Shown here piece after piece: positions 31,680 through 40,052 of a stretch of 64,000 nucleotides of DNA. Each line of letters starts with the position of its first letter. Positions within the stretch are counted from its first letter, which is position 1. The notes below the pieces were generated by a model that saw only the letters and a program-made list of their open reading frames with translations, searched no databases and was not told where the DNA came from. The translations under genes and the position numbers were made by a program. Source of the stretch: Pseudoxanthomonas sp. 3HH-4 (GTDB lineage: Bacteria; Pseudomonadota; Gammaproteobacteria; Xanthomonadales; Xanthomonadaceae); NCBI RefSeq assembly GCF_006716465.1, contig NZ_VFPB01000003.1, forward strand, positions 294,426-358,425, given 5' to 3'.

Positions 31680-33377
31680 ATGAAAATCAAACGCTTCGTT
31701 GCCCCCGACATGCGCACCGCCTTCGCCATGGTCCGCCAGGAGCACGGCCCGGACGCGGTGATCCTGTCCAACCGCGTGACGGAGGACGGCATCGAAATCG
31801 TCGCTGCCAGCAATTACGACGAAGCGCTGGTGCAGCGCACGCTGGAAGCGATGCGTCCGGCCACGCCCACTGCGCCGCTGCATCCGATGCTCGACCCGGC
31901 GCCGCAGGCACCGACCGCGAACGCTCCGGCCCTGTCACCGGCCGAAGCCGCGGCCAGCTACTTCGCCCGCCGCCAGCCGGCCGTCCCCGCTGCCCCGCGT
32001 GCCGAGACCACCAGGCCGGCCGTCGCCGCGCCTGCGTCGATCGCACCGCCGGCAGCACCCATCGCAGCGCCGCGCGCGCCGGTGGCCGCCAGGCCCACGC
32101 CGACCACCGGCGAGATCCCGGCGCCGGTCGTCCGCGACATCGCGCCACTGCTGATCGAACCCGAATCCTTCGCCGCCAAGCTGGCCGCCTGCCTGCCGGC
32201 CGCTCCCGCCAACGAACCGGTCTCCGCGATCGAACCCGCTGCACCGCCGCGCCGTCCGGCCGCGCCGCGCGCCGACGCCGACGACACGCTCGACCTGGAT
32301 GCATTGCTGCCCTCCATCGCGCCGCCGGTGTCGCTGCCGGAACCCGAGTCTGCGCCGGTCGTCGCGCTGCACGCCACGCGTACAGCGGTGACCGCACCGG
32401 TACCGGCGCCCGCCGCCGTCACCGTGCCGACGCTGACCGTCGTCACCGACAACGCCACCCAAGCCCGCGAGAGCGACGAGCAACTGGTACAGATGCGCGG
32501 CGAACTGTCCGCCATGCGCGAGATGATCGAGCGCGAGATGCACCGCCTTACCGATGAGCGCCTGCGCGGTTCTCCGGTGCGCATGCAGGCGATGGAGCTG
32601 ATGGAAGACTACGGCTTCGACGCCGGCATCACCCGCGACATCGCCCTGCAGATTCCCGCCGACACCGAATTGCACCGCGGCCGTGGCCTGATGCTGGGCC
32701 TGCTGTCGAAGAAGCTGCCGGTGGTCGACACCGACCTGCTGGAAACCGGTGGCGTCATCGCGTTGGTGGGCCCCACCGGCGCCGGCAAGACCACCACCAT
32801 CGCCAAGCTCGCCGCCTGCTTCGCGCAGCGCTACAACGCCCGCGACGTGGCACTGATCACCACTGATACCGTGCGGGTGGGTGGTCGCGAACAATTGCAC
32901 GGCTACGGTCGCCAGCTCGGCATCGCCGTGCACGAGGCCGACAGCGCGCAAGCCCTCGCCCTGCTGCTGGAGCGCCTGCGCGATTACAAGCTGGTACTGA
33001 TCGATACCGCCGGCCTGGGCCAGCGCGACCGCAACCTAGTGGGCCAGCTCAACTGGCTGCGCGCATCGGGCCAGGTGAAGACCCTGCTGTGCCTGCCCGC
33101 CAATTCGCACTTCTCCGATCTGGACGAAGTGGTCCGCCGCTTCAGCAGCGTCCAGCCGCAAGGCGTGGTGCTGACCAAGCTGGACGAGACCGGTCGCCTG
33201 GGCAGCGCCCTGTCGGTGGTCGTGGACCACCAGTTGCCGATGACCTGGGTGACCGACGGCCAGCGCGTTCCCCACGATCTCCACCGCGCCAACAGCGCCC
33301 ACCTCGTGCTGCGGCTGGACCAGCTGCGCCGCGAAGCCGACGAACCCTGCTCGACCGAGGCCACCCATGTCGCCTGA
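31680..33377 (+). CDS. flhF: flagellar biosynthesis regulator FlhF (SRP-type GTPase)
   Basis: FlhF fixes the flagellum at the cell pole. The 565-aa protein has the usual N-terminal basic start (MKIKRFVAPDMRTAFAMVRQ) and a long Pro/Ala-rich linker (about residues 60-250). A C-terminal NG-type GTPase carries the P-loop GPTGAGKTTTIAKLAA from residue 364, DTVRVGGREQL, DTAGLGQRD and TKLDET motifs. The linker is longer than in many homologues. It overlaps flhG by 11 bases, the classic flhF-flhG pair. Confidence 0.94.
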   Translation: MKIKRFVAPDMRTAFAMVRQEHGPDAVILSNRVTEDGIEIVAASNYDEALVQRTLEAMRPATPTAPLHPMLDPAPQAPTANAPALSPAEAAASYFARRQPAVPAAPRAETTRPAVAAPASIAPPAAPIAAPRAPVAARPTPTTGEIPAPVVRDIAPLLIEPESFAAKLAACLPAAPANEPVSAIEPAAPPRRPAAPRADADDTLDLDALLPSIAPPVSLPEPESAPVVALHATRTAVTAPVPAPAAVTVPTLTVVTDNATQARESDEQLVQMRGELSAMREMIEREMHRLTDERLRGSPVRMQAMELMEDYGFDAGITRDIALQIPADTELHRGRGLMLGLLSKKLPVVDTDLLETGGVIALVGPTGAGKTTTIAKLAACFAQRYNARDVALITTDTVRVGGREQLHGYGRQLGIAVHEADSAQALALLLERLRDYKLVLIDTAGLGQRDRNLVGQLNWLRASGQVKTLLCLPANSHFSDLDEVVRRFSSVQPQGVVLTKLDETGRLGSALSVVVDHQLPMTWVTDGQRVPHDLHRANSAHLVLRLDQLRREADEPCSTEATHVA

Positions 33378-34245
33378 CCACTTGCTGCAGACGAATCCCC
33401 GCAGCACGCCGCCGATGCCCGGCGCATTCCACCCCGTGCGGGTCATCGCCATCACCGGTGGCAAGGGCGGCGTGGGCAAGACCAACGTGTCGGTCAACCT
33501 GGCCGTGTCGCTCTCCGAAATGGGCAAGCGCACGCTGCTGATGGATGCCGACCTGGGGTTGGCCAACGTGGACGTGCTGCTGGGGCTGTCGCCCAAGTTC
33601 ACCCTAGCGGACCTGGTCGCCGGTCGCTGCGCACTGGAGGATGTACTGCTGGAAGGGCCCGAAGGCGTGCTGGTGGTTCCCGCCTCGTCGGGTTTCCGCC
33701 ACATGGCCGAACTGGCGCCGGCCGAGCACGTGGGTCTCGTCAACGTGTTCTCCGAGCTGCAGCGGGCGCTGGATTTCATGGTCGTGGACACCGCCGCCGG
33801 CATCACCGACAGCGTGCTGACGTTCTGCCAGGCCGCACAGGACACCGTGGTGGTGGTCTGCGACGAGCCGGCGTCCATCACCGACGCCTACGCGCTGATC
33901 AAGGTGCTGGCGCGCGAACGCGGCCTGGACCGCGTGCACGTCATCGCCAACATGGTCCGCGACCCCAACGAGGGCCGGAAGCTGTACGAGAAACTCGCAC
34001 GCGTCTGCGAGCGCTTCCTCGGCGACGTGGCCCTCCACTACCTGGGCGCCGTGCCGCAGGACGACTGGCTGCGCCGTGCCGTGCAGCGCCAGCAACCCGT
34101 CGTCAAAGCCTATCCGGGCAGCCCGTCGGCACGCGCCATCGCCGAGATCGCGCGCATGACCGCGCGCTGGCAGCCGCCGCTGGGAGCGCGCGGCAACGTC
34201 GAGTTCTTCGTCGAACGCCTGATCCAGCGGGGAGTCGCCGCATGA
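33367..34245 (+). CDS. flhG: flagellar number regulator FlhG (FleN), MinD-type ATPase
   Basis: FlhG limits flagellum number; in relatives it does so by opposing FleQ and acting on FlhF. The 292-aa protein has the deviant Walker A GGKGGVGKTN (residues 31-40), LLMDADLGLANVDVLLGL, and the MinD-like switch VVDTAAGITDSVL. The N-terminal 22 residues (HLLQTNPRS...) resemble the DQAxxLR-type helix only loosely. It is translationally coupled to flhF and fliA. Confidence 0.93.
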   Translation: MSPDHLLQTNPRSTPPMPGAFHPVRVIAITGGKGGVGKTNVSVNLAVSLSEMGKRTLLMDADLGLANVDVLLGLSPKFTLADLVAGRCALEDVLLEGPEGVLVVPASSGFRHMAELAPAEHVGLVNVFSELQRALDFMVVDTAAGITDSVLTFCQAAQDTVVVVCDEPASITDAYALIKVLARERGLDRVHVIANMVRDPNEGRKLYEKLARVCERFLGDVALHYLGAVPQDDWLRRAVQRQQPVVKAYPGSPSARAIAEIARMTARWQPPLGARGNVEFFVERLIQRGVAA

Positions 34246-34991
34246 ACACCGCCGCCGCCCAATACCGCGCGGTGCAACGCAGCACCGCGAACGATTTCGT
34301 CACCCAGCACGCCGACCTGGTCCGTCGCATCGCCCATCACCTGGCCGCACGCCTGCCGGCCAGCGTGGAGGTCGACGACCTGGTGCAGGCCGGCATGATC
34401 GGGTTGCTGGAAGCCTCTCGCAGCTACGACGCCGAGCAGGGCGCGTCGTTCGAGACCTATGCCTCCATCCGCATCCGCGGCTCGATGATCGACGAGATCC
34501 GTCGCGGCGACTGGGTGCCGCGCTCGGTCCACCGCCGTGCCCGCCAGGCGGCCGCCACCGTGCGCGAGATCGAACAGCGCACCGGCCGCGCCGCCATCGC
34601 CACCGAAGTGGCGAGCGCGATGGAGATGCCGCTGCCCGAATACCTGCGTCTGATGGAAGATGCCGCACGCGGCCAGGTCCTGAGCCTGGAGTCGCACATC
34701 GACGACCACGGCGAACCGAACACCGCGCGCACCGGCGGCCCCTCGCCGGAGCAGCATCTGGAGCGCAGTGAATTCCGCCAGCAACTGGTCAAGTCCATCG
34801 GCCAGTTGCCGGAACGCGAGCAACTGGTCCTCTCGATGTACTACGAGCAGGAACTCAACCTGAAGGAGATCGGCGCGGTCCTCGGCGTCAGCGAGTCGCG
34901 CGTCTGCCAGATCCACGGTCAGGCCATGGTCCGTCTGCGCGGCCGTCTGCAGGTGTTCGAGAAGGCCGACGCCGGCCTTGAAGACGAATGA
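34242..34991 (+). CDS. fliA: flagellar sigma factor FliA (sigma-28)
   Basis: FliA transcribes late flagellar and chemotaxis genes. The 249-aa protein contains region 2 (HHLAARLPASVEVDDLVQAGMIGLLEA segments, FETYASIRIRGSMIDEIRRGDWVPRS in family order), region 3, and region 4 with the HTH NLKEIGAVLGVSESRVCQIHGQAM. The start overlaps the flhG stop by 4 bases. At least eight clear FliA-type promoters in this window are its likely targets. No FlgM antagonist gene is present here. Confidence 0.95.
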   Translation: MNTAAAQYRAVQRSTANDFVTQHADLVRRIAHHLAARLPASVEVDDLVQAGMIGLLEASRSYDAEQGASFETYASIRIRGSMIDEIRRGDWVPRSVHRRARQAAATVREIEQRTGRAAIATEVASAMEMPLPEYLRLMEDAARGQVLSLESHIDDHGEPNTARTGGPSPEQHLERSEFRQQLVKSIGQLPEREQLVLSMYYEQELNLKEIGAVLGVSESRVCQIHGQAMVRLRGRLQVFEKADAGLEDE

Positions 34992-35052
34992 GGACCGCGC
35001 GTTGGCGCCGCAGCAGCGCCCCTTGGGTGCGACCAGGGCATGCGCCGGACGC

Positions 35053-35079
35053 TAAACATTTCCCCGGCCCGGCCGATAC
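35053..35079 (+). promoter_or_regulatory. sigma-28 (FliA) promoter of cheY
   Basis: TAAA, 15 bases, GCCGATAC: 11 of 12 fixed bases of the FliA consensus with exact spacing, 40 bases before the cheY start. Confidence 0.75.
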
Positions 35080-35118
35080 CGCCACCAGACCCACCGTCCA
35101 TGCAACACCGGAGCACCC

Positions 35119-35514
35119 GTGACCAACAAGAACATGCGCATCCTCATCGTGGACGACTTTTCGACCATGCGCCGCATCATCAAGAACCTGCTCAACGACC
35201 TGGGCTACACCAACACCGCTGAGGCCGAGGACGGCAACAGTGCGTTGACCGCACTGTCGCAGGGCAGCTTCGAGTTCGTGGTCACCGACTGGAACATGCC
35301 TGGCATGACCGGCATCGAGCTGCTGAAGGCCATCCGCGCCGATGACCGCTTCAAAACCCTGCCGGTGCTGATGGTCACCGCCGAAGCCAAGCGCGAGCAG
35401 ATCATCGAAGCCGCCCAGAACGGTGTGAACGGCTACATCATCAAGCCGTTCACTGCGCAGACGCTGGAAGAGAAGCTGGGCAAGATCTTCGAACGCTTGG
35501 GAGCCGCCGCCTGA
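35119..35514 (+). CDS. cheY: chemotaxis response regulator CheY
   Basis: Phospho-CheY binds FliM and changes rotation. The 131-aa receiver has D12/D13, phospho-site D57 ([17 protein letters not shown]), the Thr in VLMVTAEA and the Lys in [22 protein letters not shown] is the signature of chemotaxis CheY. GTG 35119 gives the usual N-terminus; ATG 35134 is an alternative. It is followed directly by cheZ, whose ATG overlaps the stop. Confidence 0.95.
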   Translation: MTNKNMRILIVDDFSTMRRIIKNLLNDLGYTNTAEAEDGNSALTALSQGSFEFVVTDWNMPGMTGIELLKAIRADDRFKTLPVLMVTAEAKREQIIEAAQNGVNGYIIKPFTAQTLEEKLGKIFERLGAAA

Positions 35515-36125
35515 TGAGCGCCGTGGCCGATGTCGCCGGCGCACGCGCCGCGCTGGTGGAAAAACTGCAGCACGCGCTGGATGCCCTGGAGCAGGGCGAC
35601 GAAGCCGGCTGGCGCCGCGAACTGGATGCCATCGCCGCCTGGCGCACGCAGCCCATGATGCAGGGCCTGGGCCGCCTCGCGCGCGAACTGGCGCAGACGC
35701 TGGGAGAACTGCCGCCCACCGGACCCGGCGAACTGGACGACGCCTGCGCACGCCTGGACCATGTGGTGGAAATGACCGAACAGGCCAGCCACACCACGCT
35801 GGACCTGGCCGAACAATGCCGCGGCTACGCGACCCAGCTGAAGGGCACCGCGCTGTCGCCCGAACAGGCGGCGCTGGTGGACAGCATCGGCAAGGGGCTA
35901 TCGGAAATGGCCCTGGCGCAGAGCTACCAGGACCTTACCGGCCAGATCATCCGTCGCGTCGCGGGTATCGTCCGTCGCGTGCACGAGGGCTTCGGTGCGC
36001 TCGGCCTGCCTCCGCCGGAGAAGAAGAACCCTTCAGATCTGGCCGGCCCGGCCGTTGCTGGTCTGGACCGCAACGCGTTCTCACAGAACGACGCAGACGA
36101 CCTGCTCTCCGGACTGGGGCTGTAG
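35514..36125 (+). CDS. cheZ: CheY-P phosphatase CheZ
   Basis: CheZ dephosphorylates CheY-P. The 203-aa helical protein contains the catalytic segment ALAQSYQDLTGQIIRRVAGIV with the active Gln. The C-terminal CheY-binding tail NDADDLLSGLGL is a good match to the family's (A/S)QDxVDDLLxxLGF ending. It is located between cheY and cheA as in Pseudomonas and Vibrio. Confidence 0.93.
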   Translation: MSAVADVAGARAALVEKLQHALDALEQGDEAGWRRELDAIAAWRTQPMMQGLGRLARELAQTLGELPPTGPGELDDACARLDHVVEMTEQASHTTLDLAEQCRGYATQLKGTALSPEQAALVDSIGKGLSEMALAQSYQDLTGQIIRRVAGIVRRVHEGFGALGLPPPEKKNPSDLAGPAVAGLDRNAFSQNDADDLLSGLGL

Positions 36126-36161
36126 GCACCCACGAACGCGCAGCGGAACCGGAGACCTGCC

Positions 36162-36305
36162 ATGCCCGACGCTTCCGCCCGCCGTTCCCGCCATCCGCTC
36201 GTCCTGTTGTTCGTGGGAGCGCTGCTGGTCTGTGATGCCCTGGTGGGCCGCTTCCTGCGGCGTCGCCACGCCCACGCGATGCACCTGCCCCATTCCTCCC
36301 GCTGA
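36162..36305 (+). CDS. 47-aa single-pass membrane peptide between cheZ and cheA
   Basis: A short frame from ATG 36162 to TGA 36305 follows a GGAG ribosome site at 7-base distance. The product has a basic N-terminus (DASARRSRHP), one membrane helix (LVLLFVGALLVCDALVGRFL, residues about 13-32) and a basic His/Arg tail (RRRHAHAMHLPHSSR). It fills the cheZ-cheA gap almost exactly (36 bases after cheZ, 27 before cheA). No family is recognised. It is either a real co-expressed peptide or a chance frame in GC-rich DNA. Confidence 0.5.
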   Translation: MPDASARRSRHPLVLLFVGALLVCDALVGRFLRRRHAHAMHLPHSSR

Positions 36306-36332
36306 TCGCCCGTACCGGTACCCGCCCCGCCC

Positions 36333-38081
36333 ATGTCCGCCGTCACGCCTGAAATCGCCGCCGACTTCCTGATCGAAGCGCAGGAAATCCTCGACCGGCT
36401 GGGCGAGCAACTGGTCACGCTGGAGCAGGACCCTTCCGACAGTGAGCAGCTGAACGCGGTGTTCCGCGGCTTCCATACCCTGAAGGGCGGTGCCGGCTTC
36501 CTCGGCATCCAGCCGATGGTCAACCTGTGCCACGCCGCCGAAGAAACACTCGGCCTGGTCCGCGCCGGACAGGCCACGCTGGAACCGCAGCACTTCGATG
36601 CCGCCCAGCAATCGCTGGACTGGCTGCAACAGATGCTGGATGCGATCGGCGCCGGTGAAGACCCGCCGCACGCACCGCAGATGCTGATCGACCAGTTCGA
36701 TACCCGCGGGGATGCCGCGCCTGCCACACCGAAGCAAACGACCGCGACGAACGCCACGCCCGCTGCGACCGGCACGGACCTGATCAGCGATGACGAGTTC
36801 GAAGCATTGCTGGACCAGTTGCATGGCGATGGCGCCCCCACCCGCACGGCCGCACCTGCGCCAGCCGCGCGACCGGCCCCCTCGCCCGCGAAACCGGCCG
36901 CACCGAAGCCGGTCGCGAAGGCCGGCGGTGAAACCGAACAGACCATCCGCGTGGACACCAAGCGGCTGGACGCCATCGTCAACCTGGTGGGCGAACTGGT
37001 GCTGTCGCGCAACCGGTTGAAGACATTGCGTGCGCGCATCCGCGACGAAGAACTGGACCGCGCCGTCAGCGGCCTCGACATCGCCACGGCGCGCCTGCAG
37101 ACGGCCGTGATGCGCACCCGCATGCAGCCGGTGGGCAAGGTGTTCTCGCGCTTCCCCAAGGTTGCGCGCGACGTCGCCCGGCAATTGCAGAAGGAAGTCG
37201 ACCTGGAACTGGTCGGCGCAGAGACGGAACTCGACCGCAACCTGGTGGAAGCGCTGGCCGATCCGCTGGTGCACCTGGTGCGCAATGCGATCGACCATGG
37301 CATCGAAGTGCCCAGCCTGCGCGAAGCCTGCAGCAAGCCGCGCGCCGGCCACGTGCGCCTGTCGGCGCAGCAGGAAGGCGACTTCGTCACCATCGAGATC
37401 CGCGACGATGGCGCCGGCATCGACCCCGAACGCCTGCGCGCCAAGGCGCTCGAGAAAGGCCTGATCGATCCGGAAGCCGCCGCGCGCCTTACCCACGATG
37501 AATGCCTGCAACTGATCTTCCTGCCCGGCTTCTCCACCAAGGCCGAGGTCACCGACATCTCCGGCCGCGGCGTGGGGATGGACGTGGTGCAGTCGCGCAT
37601 CCGCGAACTCAGCGGCCAGATCGCCATCCATTCCGACATCGGGCGTGGCAGCCGCTTCGTCATCCGCGTGCCGCTGACGCTGGCCATCCTGCCCACCCTG
37701 CTGGTGCAGGCCGGCGAACCCGTCTACGCCCTGCCACTCGCGCGCGTGATGGAAGTGCTGCACGCACCTTCCGAGAGCCTGCGCTGGTTCGACGGCCAGG
37801 CCGTGCTGGACCGCCAGAGCCATACCTTGCCCCTGGTCGACCTGCGCCACTGGCTGCGGGTGGACCCGGTGATGACGCCTTTGCTCACCATTGTGGTGCT
37901 GCAGATGGGCGAACAACGCTTCGGCCTGATCGTCGACCAGGTGCGTGGCCGCGAAGAGGTCGTCATCAAACCCCTGCCGCGCGCCGTGCGCGGCCTGCCC
38001 GGCTACGCCGGCGCCACCCTGATCGGCGACGGCCGCATGGCCCTGATCCTGGACGTGGACGGCCTGCGCGCGACGGCGTAA
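36333..38081 (+). CDS. cheA: chemotaxis histidine kinase CheA (polar array)
   Basis: CheA phosphorylates CheY from receptor input. The 582-aa protein has P1/Hpt with phospho-His H48 (GFHTLKGGAGFLG). A linker (about 120-200) follows that carries the acidic motif DDEFEALLDQLHG at residues 153-165. P3 (TIRVDTKRLDAIVNLVGELV), the P4 kinase (LVHLVRNAIDHGIE, DDGAGID, GRGVGMDVV) and a P5 CheW-like domain complete it. A CheY-binding P2 domain of normal size is not visible, so the protein is shorter than E. coli CheA. The linker motif recurs twice in ParP (40831). Confidence 0.94.
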   Translation: MSAVTPEIAADFLIEAQEILDRLGEQLVTLEQDPSDSEQLNAVFRGFHTLKGGAGFLGIQPMVNLCHAAEETLGLVRAGQATLEPQHFDAAQQSLDWLQQMLDAIGAGEDPPHAPQMLIDQFDTRGDAAPATPKQTTATNATPAATGTDLISDDEFEALLDQLHGDGAPTRTAAPAPAARPAPSPAKPAAPKPVAKAGGETEQTIRVDTKRLDAIVNLVGELVLSRNRLKTLRARIRDEELDRAVSGLDIATARLQTAVMRTRMQPVGKVFSRFPKVARDVARQLQKEVDLELVGAETELDRNLVEALADPLVHLVRNAIDHGIEVPSLREACSKPRAGHVRLSAQQEGDFVTIEIRDDGAGIDPERLRAKALEKGLIDPEAAARLTHDECLQLIFLPGFSTKAEVTDISGRGVGMDVVQSRIRELSGQIAIHSDIGRGSRFVIRVPLTLAILPTLLVQAGEPVYALPLARVMEVLHAPSESLRWFDGQAVLDRQSHTLPLVDLRHWLRVDPVMTPLLTIVVLQMGEQRFGLIVDQVRGREEVVIKPLPRAVRGLPGYAGATLIGDGRMALILDVDGLRATA

Positions 38082-38099
38082 GCCATCCCTCCGGCACCT

Positions 38100-38284
38100 T
38101 GTAGGCGCGATGTAAGTCGCGACCGCACGCCGTGCACAACACGGCAGCCCGATGTCTGTGTGATCACGGTCGCGACTTACGTCGCTCCTACAACAGCAAT
38201 GCAACTGCCTGCGACCGCACATCGTGCACAACATGACAGCCCGATGTCTGTGTGATCGCGGTCGCGACTCACGTCGCTCCTACA
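38100..38284. repeat. REP cluster with tandem 92-bp duplication
   Basis: Three GTAG-headed arms: one forward (38100-38126) and two reverse (about 38168-38192 and 38258-38284). The 73-bp segments 38121-38193 and 38213-38285 are near-identical direct copies, offset by 92 bases and differing at a handful of bases. The arms match those at 14318-14445. The cluster fills the cheA-motC gap. Confidence 0.8.
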
Positions 38285-38295
38285 AGAAGCGCACC

Positions 38296-38322
38296 TCAAG
38301 TCCACCTGAACCGGGCCGATAG
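38296..38322 (+). promoter_or_regulatory. sigma-28 (FliA) promoter of motC
   Basis: TCAA, 15 bases, GCCGATAG, the same TCAA variant as at four other sites here. It ends only 8 bases before the motC ATG, so the transcript may have almost no leader. Confidence 0.6.
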
Positions 38323-38330
38323 ATCTGCAC

Positions 38331-39071
38331 ATGGACATCTTCAGCCTCATCGGACTCATCCTGGCGCTGGTCGCCCTGGTAGGCGGCAGCATCCTCAAGG
38401 GCGCGGGCCTGTCCTCGCTGTGGTCGTCGGCGGCCTTCGTCATCGTGATCCTGGGCACCATCGCCGCGATCCTGGTGCATACGCCGCCACCGGTATTCAA
38501 GCGCGCGCTGTCCATCGTGCGCTGGGTGATCCGGCCTCCGGGCAGCGACGGCGACGCGCTGATCGCCGAGATCGTCGACTGGAGCAACATCGCCCGCAAG
38601 CAGGGCCTGCTGGGGCTGGAGCCGCTGGTCAACCAGCAGGACGACCCGTTCCTGAAGAAGGGCCTGCAGATGCTGGTGGACGGGGTGGAACCGGAATCGA
38701 TCCGACACATGATGGAGATCGACCTCAATGGCCAGGAGCACCAGGACCTGGCGGCCGCGAAGGTGTTCGAAGCCATGGGCATCTACGCGCCCACGCTGGG
38801 CATCATCGGCGCGGTGTTCGGCCTGATCGCGGTGATGAAGAACCTCGCCGACCCCAGCAAACTGGGCCACGGCATCGCCGCTGCGTTCACCGCGACGATC
38901 TACGGCATCGCCTCGGCAAACCTGTTCTTCCTGCCCATCGCCAGCAAGCTGAAGAGCGTGATCGGCGGGCGCAGCCGCGAACAGGAAATGATCATCGAAG
39001 GCCTGATCGCGATCGCGCAGGGCGAGAACCCGCGCAACATCGAGGCCAAGTTGGCCGGCTTCCTGCACTGA
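38331..39071 (+). CDS. motC: flagellar motor stator protein MotA-type (MotC)
   Basis: The proton-channel stator subunit with four membrane helices that turns the C-ring. The 246-aa protein has TM1 at MDIFSLIGLILALVALVGGS and TM2 at LSSLWSSAAFVIVILGTIAAILV (shown in two parts). The cytoplasmic loop carries RxMxE-type charged residues (GLLGLEPL..., DLAAAKVFEAMGIYAPTLGIIGAVFGLI). It has the MotC size and pairing with motD seen in Pseudomonas. No clear ribosome site precedes the ATG. Confidence 0.93.
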   Translation: MDIFSLIGLILALVALVGGSILKGAGLSSLWSSAAFVIVILGTIAAILVHTPPPVFKRALSIVRWVIRPPGSDGDALIAEIVDWSNIARKQGLLGLEPLVNQQDDPFLKKGLQMLVDGVEPESIRHMMEIDLNGQEHQDLAAAKVFEAMGIYAPTLGIIGAVFGLIAVMKNLADPSKLGHGIAAAFTATIYGIASANLFFLPIASKLKSVIGGRSREQEMIIEGLIAIAQGENPRNIEAKLAGFLH

Positions 39072-39089
39072 TCCCGCGGAACGACGGCG

Positions 39090-40052
39090 ATGGCGCGCAG
39101 GAAGAAACACGAGGAGCACGCGAACCACGAGGCCTGGGCGATCCCCTACGCCGACCTGATGACGCTGCTGCTCGCCTTCTTCGTGGTGATGTACGCCATC
39201 TCCACCATCAACGAGGGCAAGTACCGCGTGATGGCCGATGCGCTCACGGCAGCCTTCGGTGGCGCGCCGCGCACCATCAACCCGGTGCAGGTGGGCAACC
39301 ACCAGTTGCAGGGCGCCGACTTCGACCGGCCTTCGCCGATCAAGTCCGGCGCCAAACAAGGTCCATCCGCCCCATCGCCCTCGCCCAACGTCACCCTGCT
39401 GGCGGCGATGGCCTCGCAGATGAACCTCTCGATGGACGAGAAGGGCCTGAAGAGCGCGCAGGGCGAGCTCAAGCGCATCGCCGATGATCTGGAGCGCGCG
39501 CTGGCGCCGCTGATCGACGAGAAGCTGGTGGTCATCAAGCGCTCCGAGTTGTGGCTGGAAGTGCAGATCAACAGCGACATCCTGTTCGCCACCGGTTCGG
39601 CGGCACTGGATCCGCAGGCGCAGCAGACCGTCGGCAAGCTGGCGGAAGTGCTGGGCAACGTGCCCAACTCGGTGCGCGTGGAAGGCTATACCGACGACCG
39701 CCCGATCCGCACCGCGCAATTCCCGTCCAACTGGGAACTGTCTTCGGCCCGCGCCGCGAGCGTGGTGCACCTGTTCGTCCGCGACGGAATCCCGCCGGAG
39801 CGGCTGGCGATGATCGGCTACGGCGAGTTCCGGCCGATCGGCGACAACACCACCCTCGAAGGCCGCAACGCCAATCGCCGCGTGCTGCTGATCATCCTGG
39901 CCAGCCCGGCCGGCCCGGCACCGAACTTGCATGCGCAGGAGCAGGCCGTCGAAGCGCCGTCAGTGATCGCACTGCCGTCGTTGCCGACCCACGCCGCGTC
40001 GCCCATGCCCGGAGCGCCGCCGGCGCCCCAGGTCCATGAAGGAGTCCAGTGA
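39090..40052 (+). CDS. motD: flagellar motor stator protein MotB-type (MotD)
   Basis: The stator subunit that carries the proton-binding Asp and anchors to peptidoglycan. The 320-aa protein has a Lys-rich start (ARRKKHEEHANHEAW) and one membrane helix IPYADLMTLLLAFFVVMYAIS containing the essential Asp. The C-terminal OmpA-like domain is VRVEGYTDDRPI and NWELSSARAASVV followed by NANRRVLLIIL. A Pro/Ala-rich tail follows. The TGATG overlap with the ParA-type gene shows they share an operon. Confidence 0.94.
   Translation: MARRKKHEEHANHEAWAIPYADLMTLLLAFFVVMYAISTINEGKYRVMADALTAAFGGAPRTINPVQVGNHQLQGADFDRPSPIKSGAKQGPSAPSPSPNVTLLAAMASQMNLSMDEKGLKSAQGELKRIADDLERALAPLIDEKLVVIKRSELWLEVQINSDILFATGSAALDPQAQQTVGKLAEVLGNVPNSVRVEGYTDDRPIRTAQFPSNWELSSARAASVVHLFVRDGIPPERLAMIGYGEFRPIGDNTTLEGRNANRRVLLIILASPAGPAPNLHAQEQAVEAPSVIALPSLPTHAASPMPGAPPAPQVHEGVQ

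Noticed and set aside
38100-38284. CRISPR array
   Set aside because: Only two direct copies and inverted arms, variable spacing and no cas genes; the GTAG-headed stems identify REP elements.
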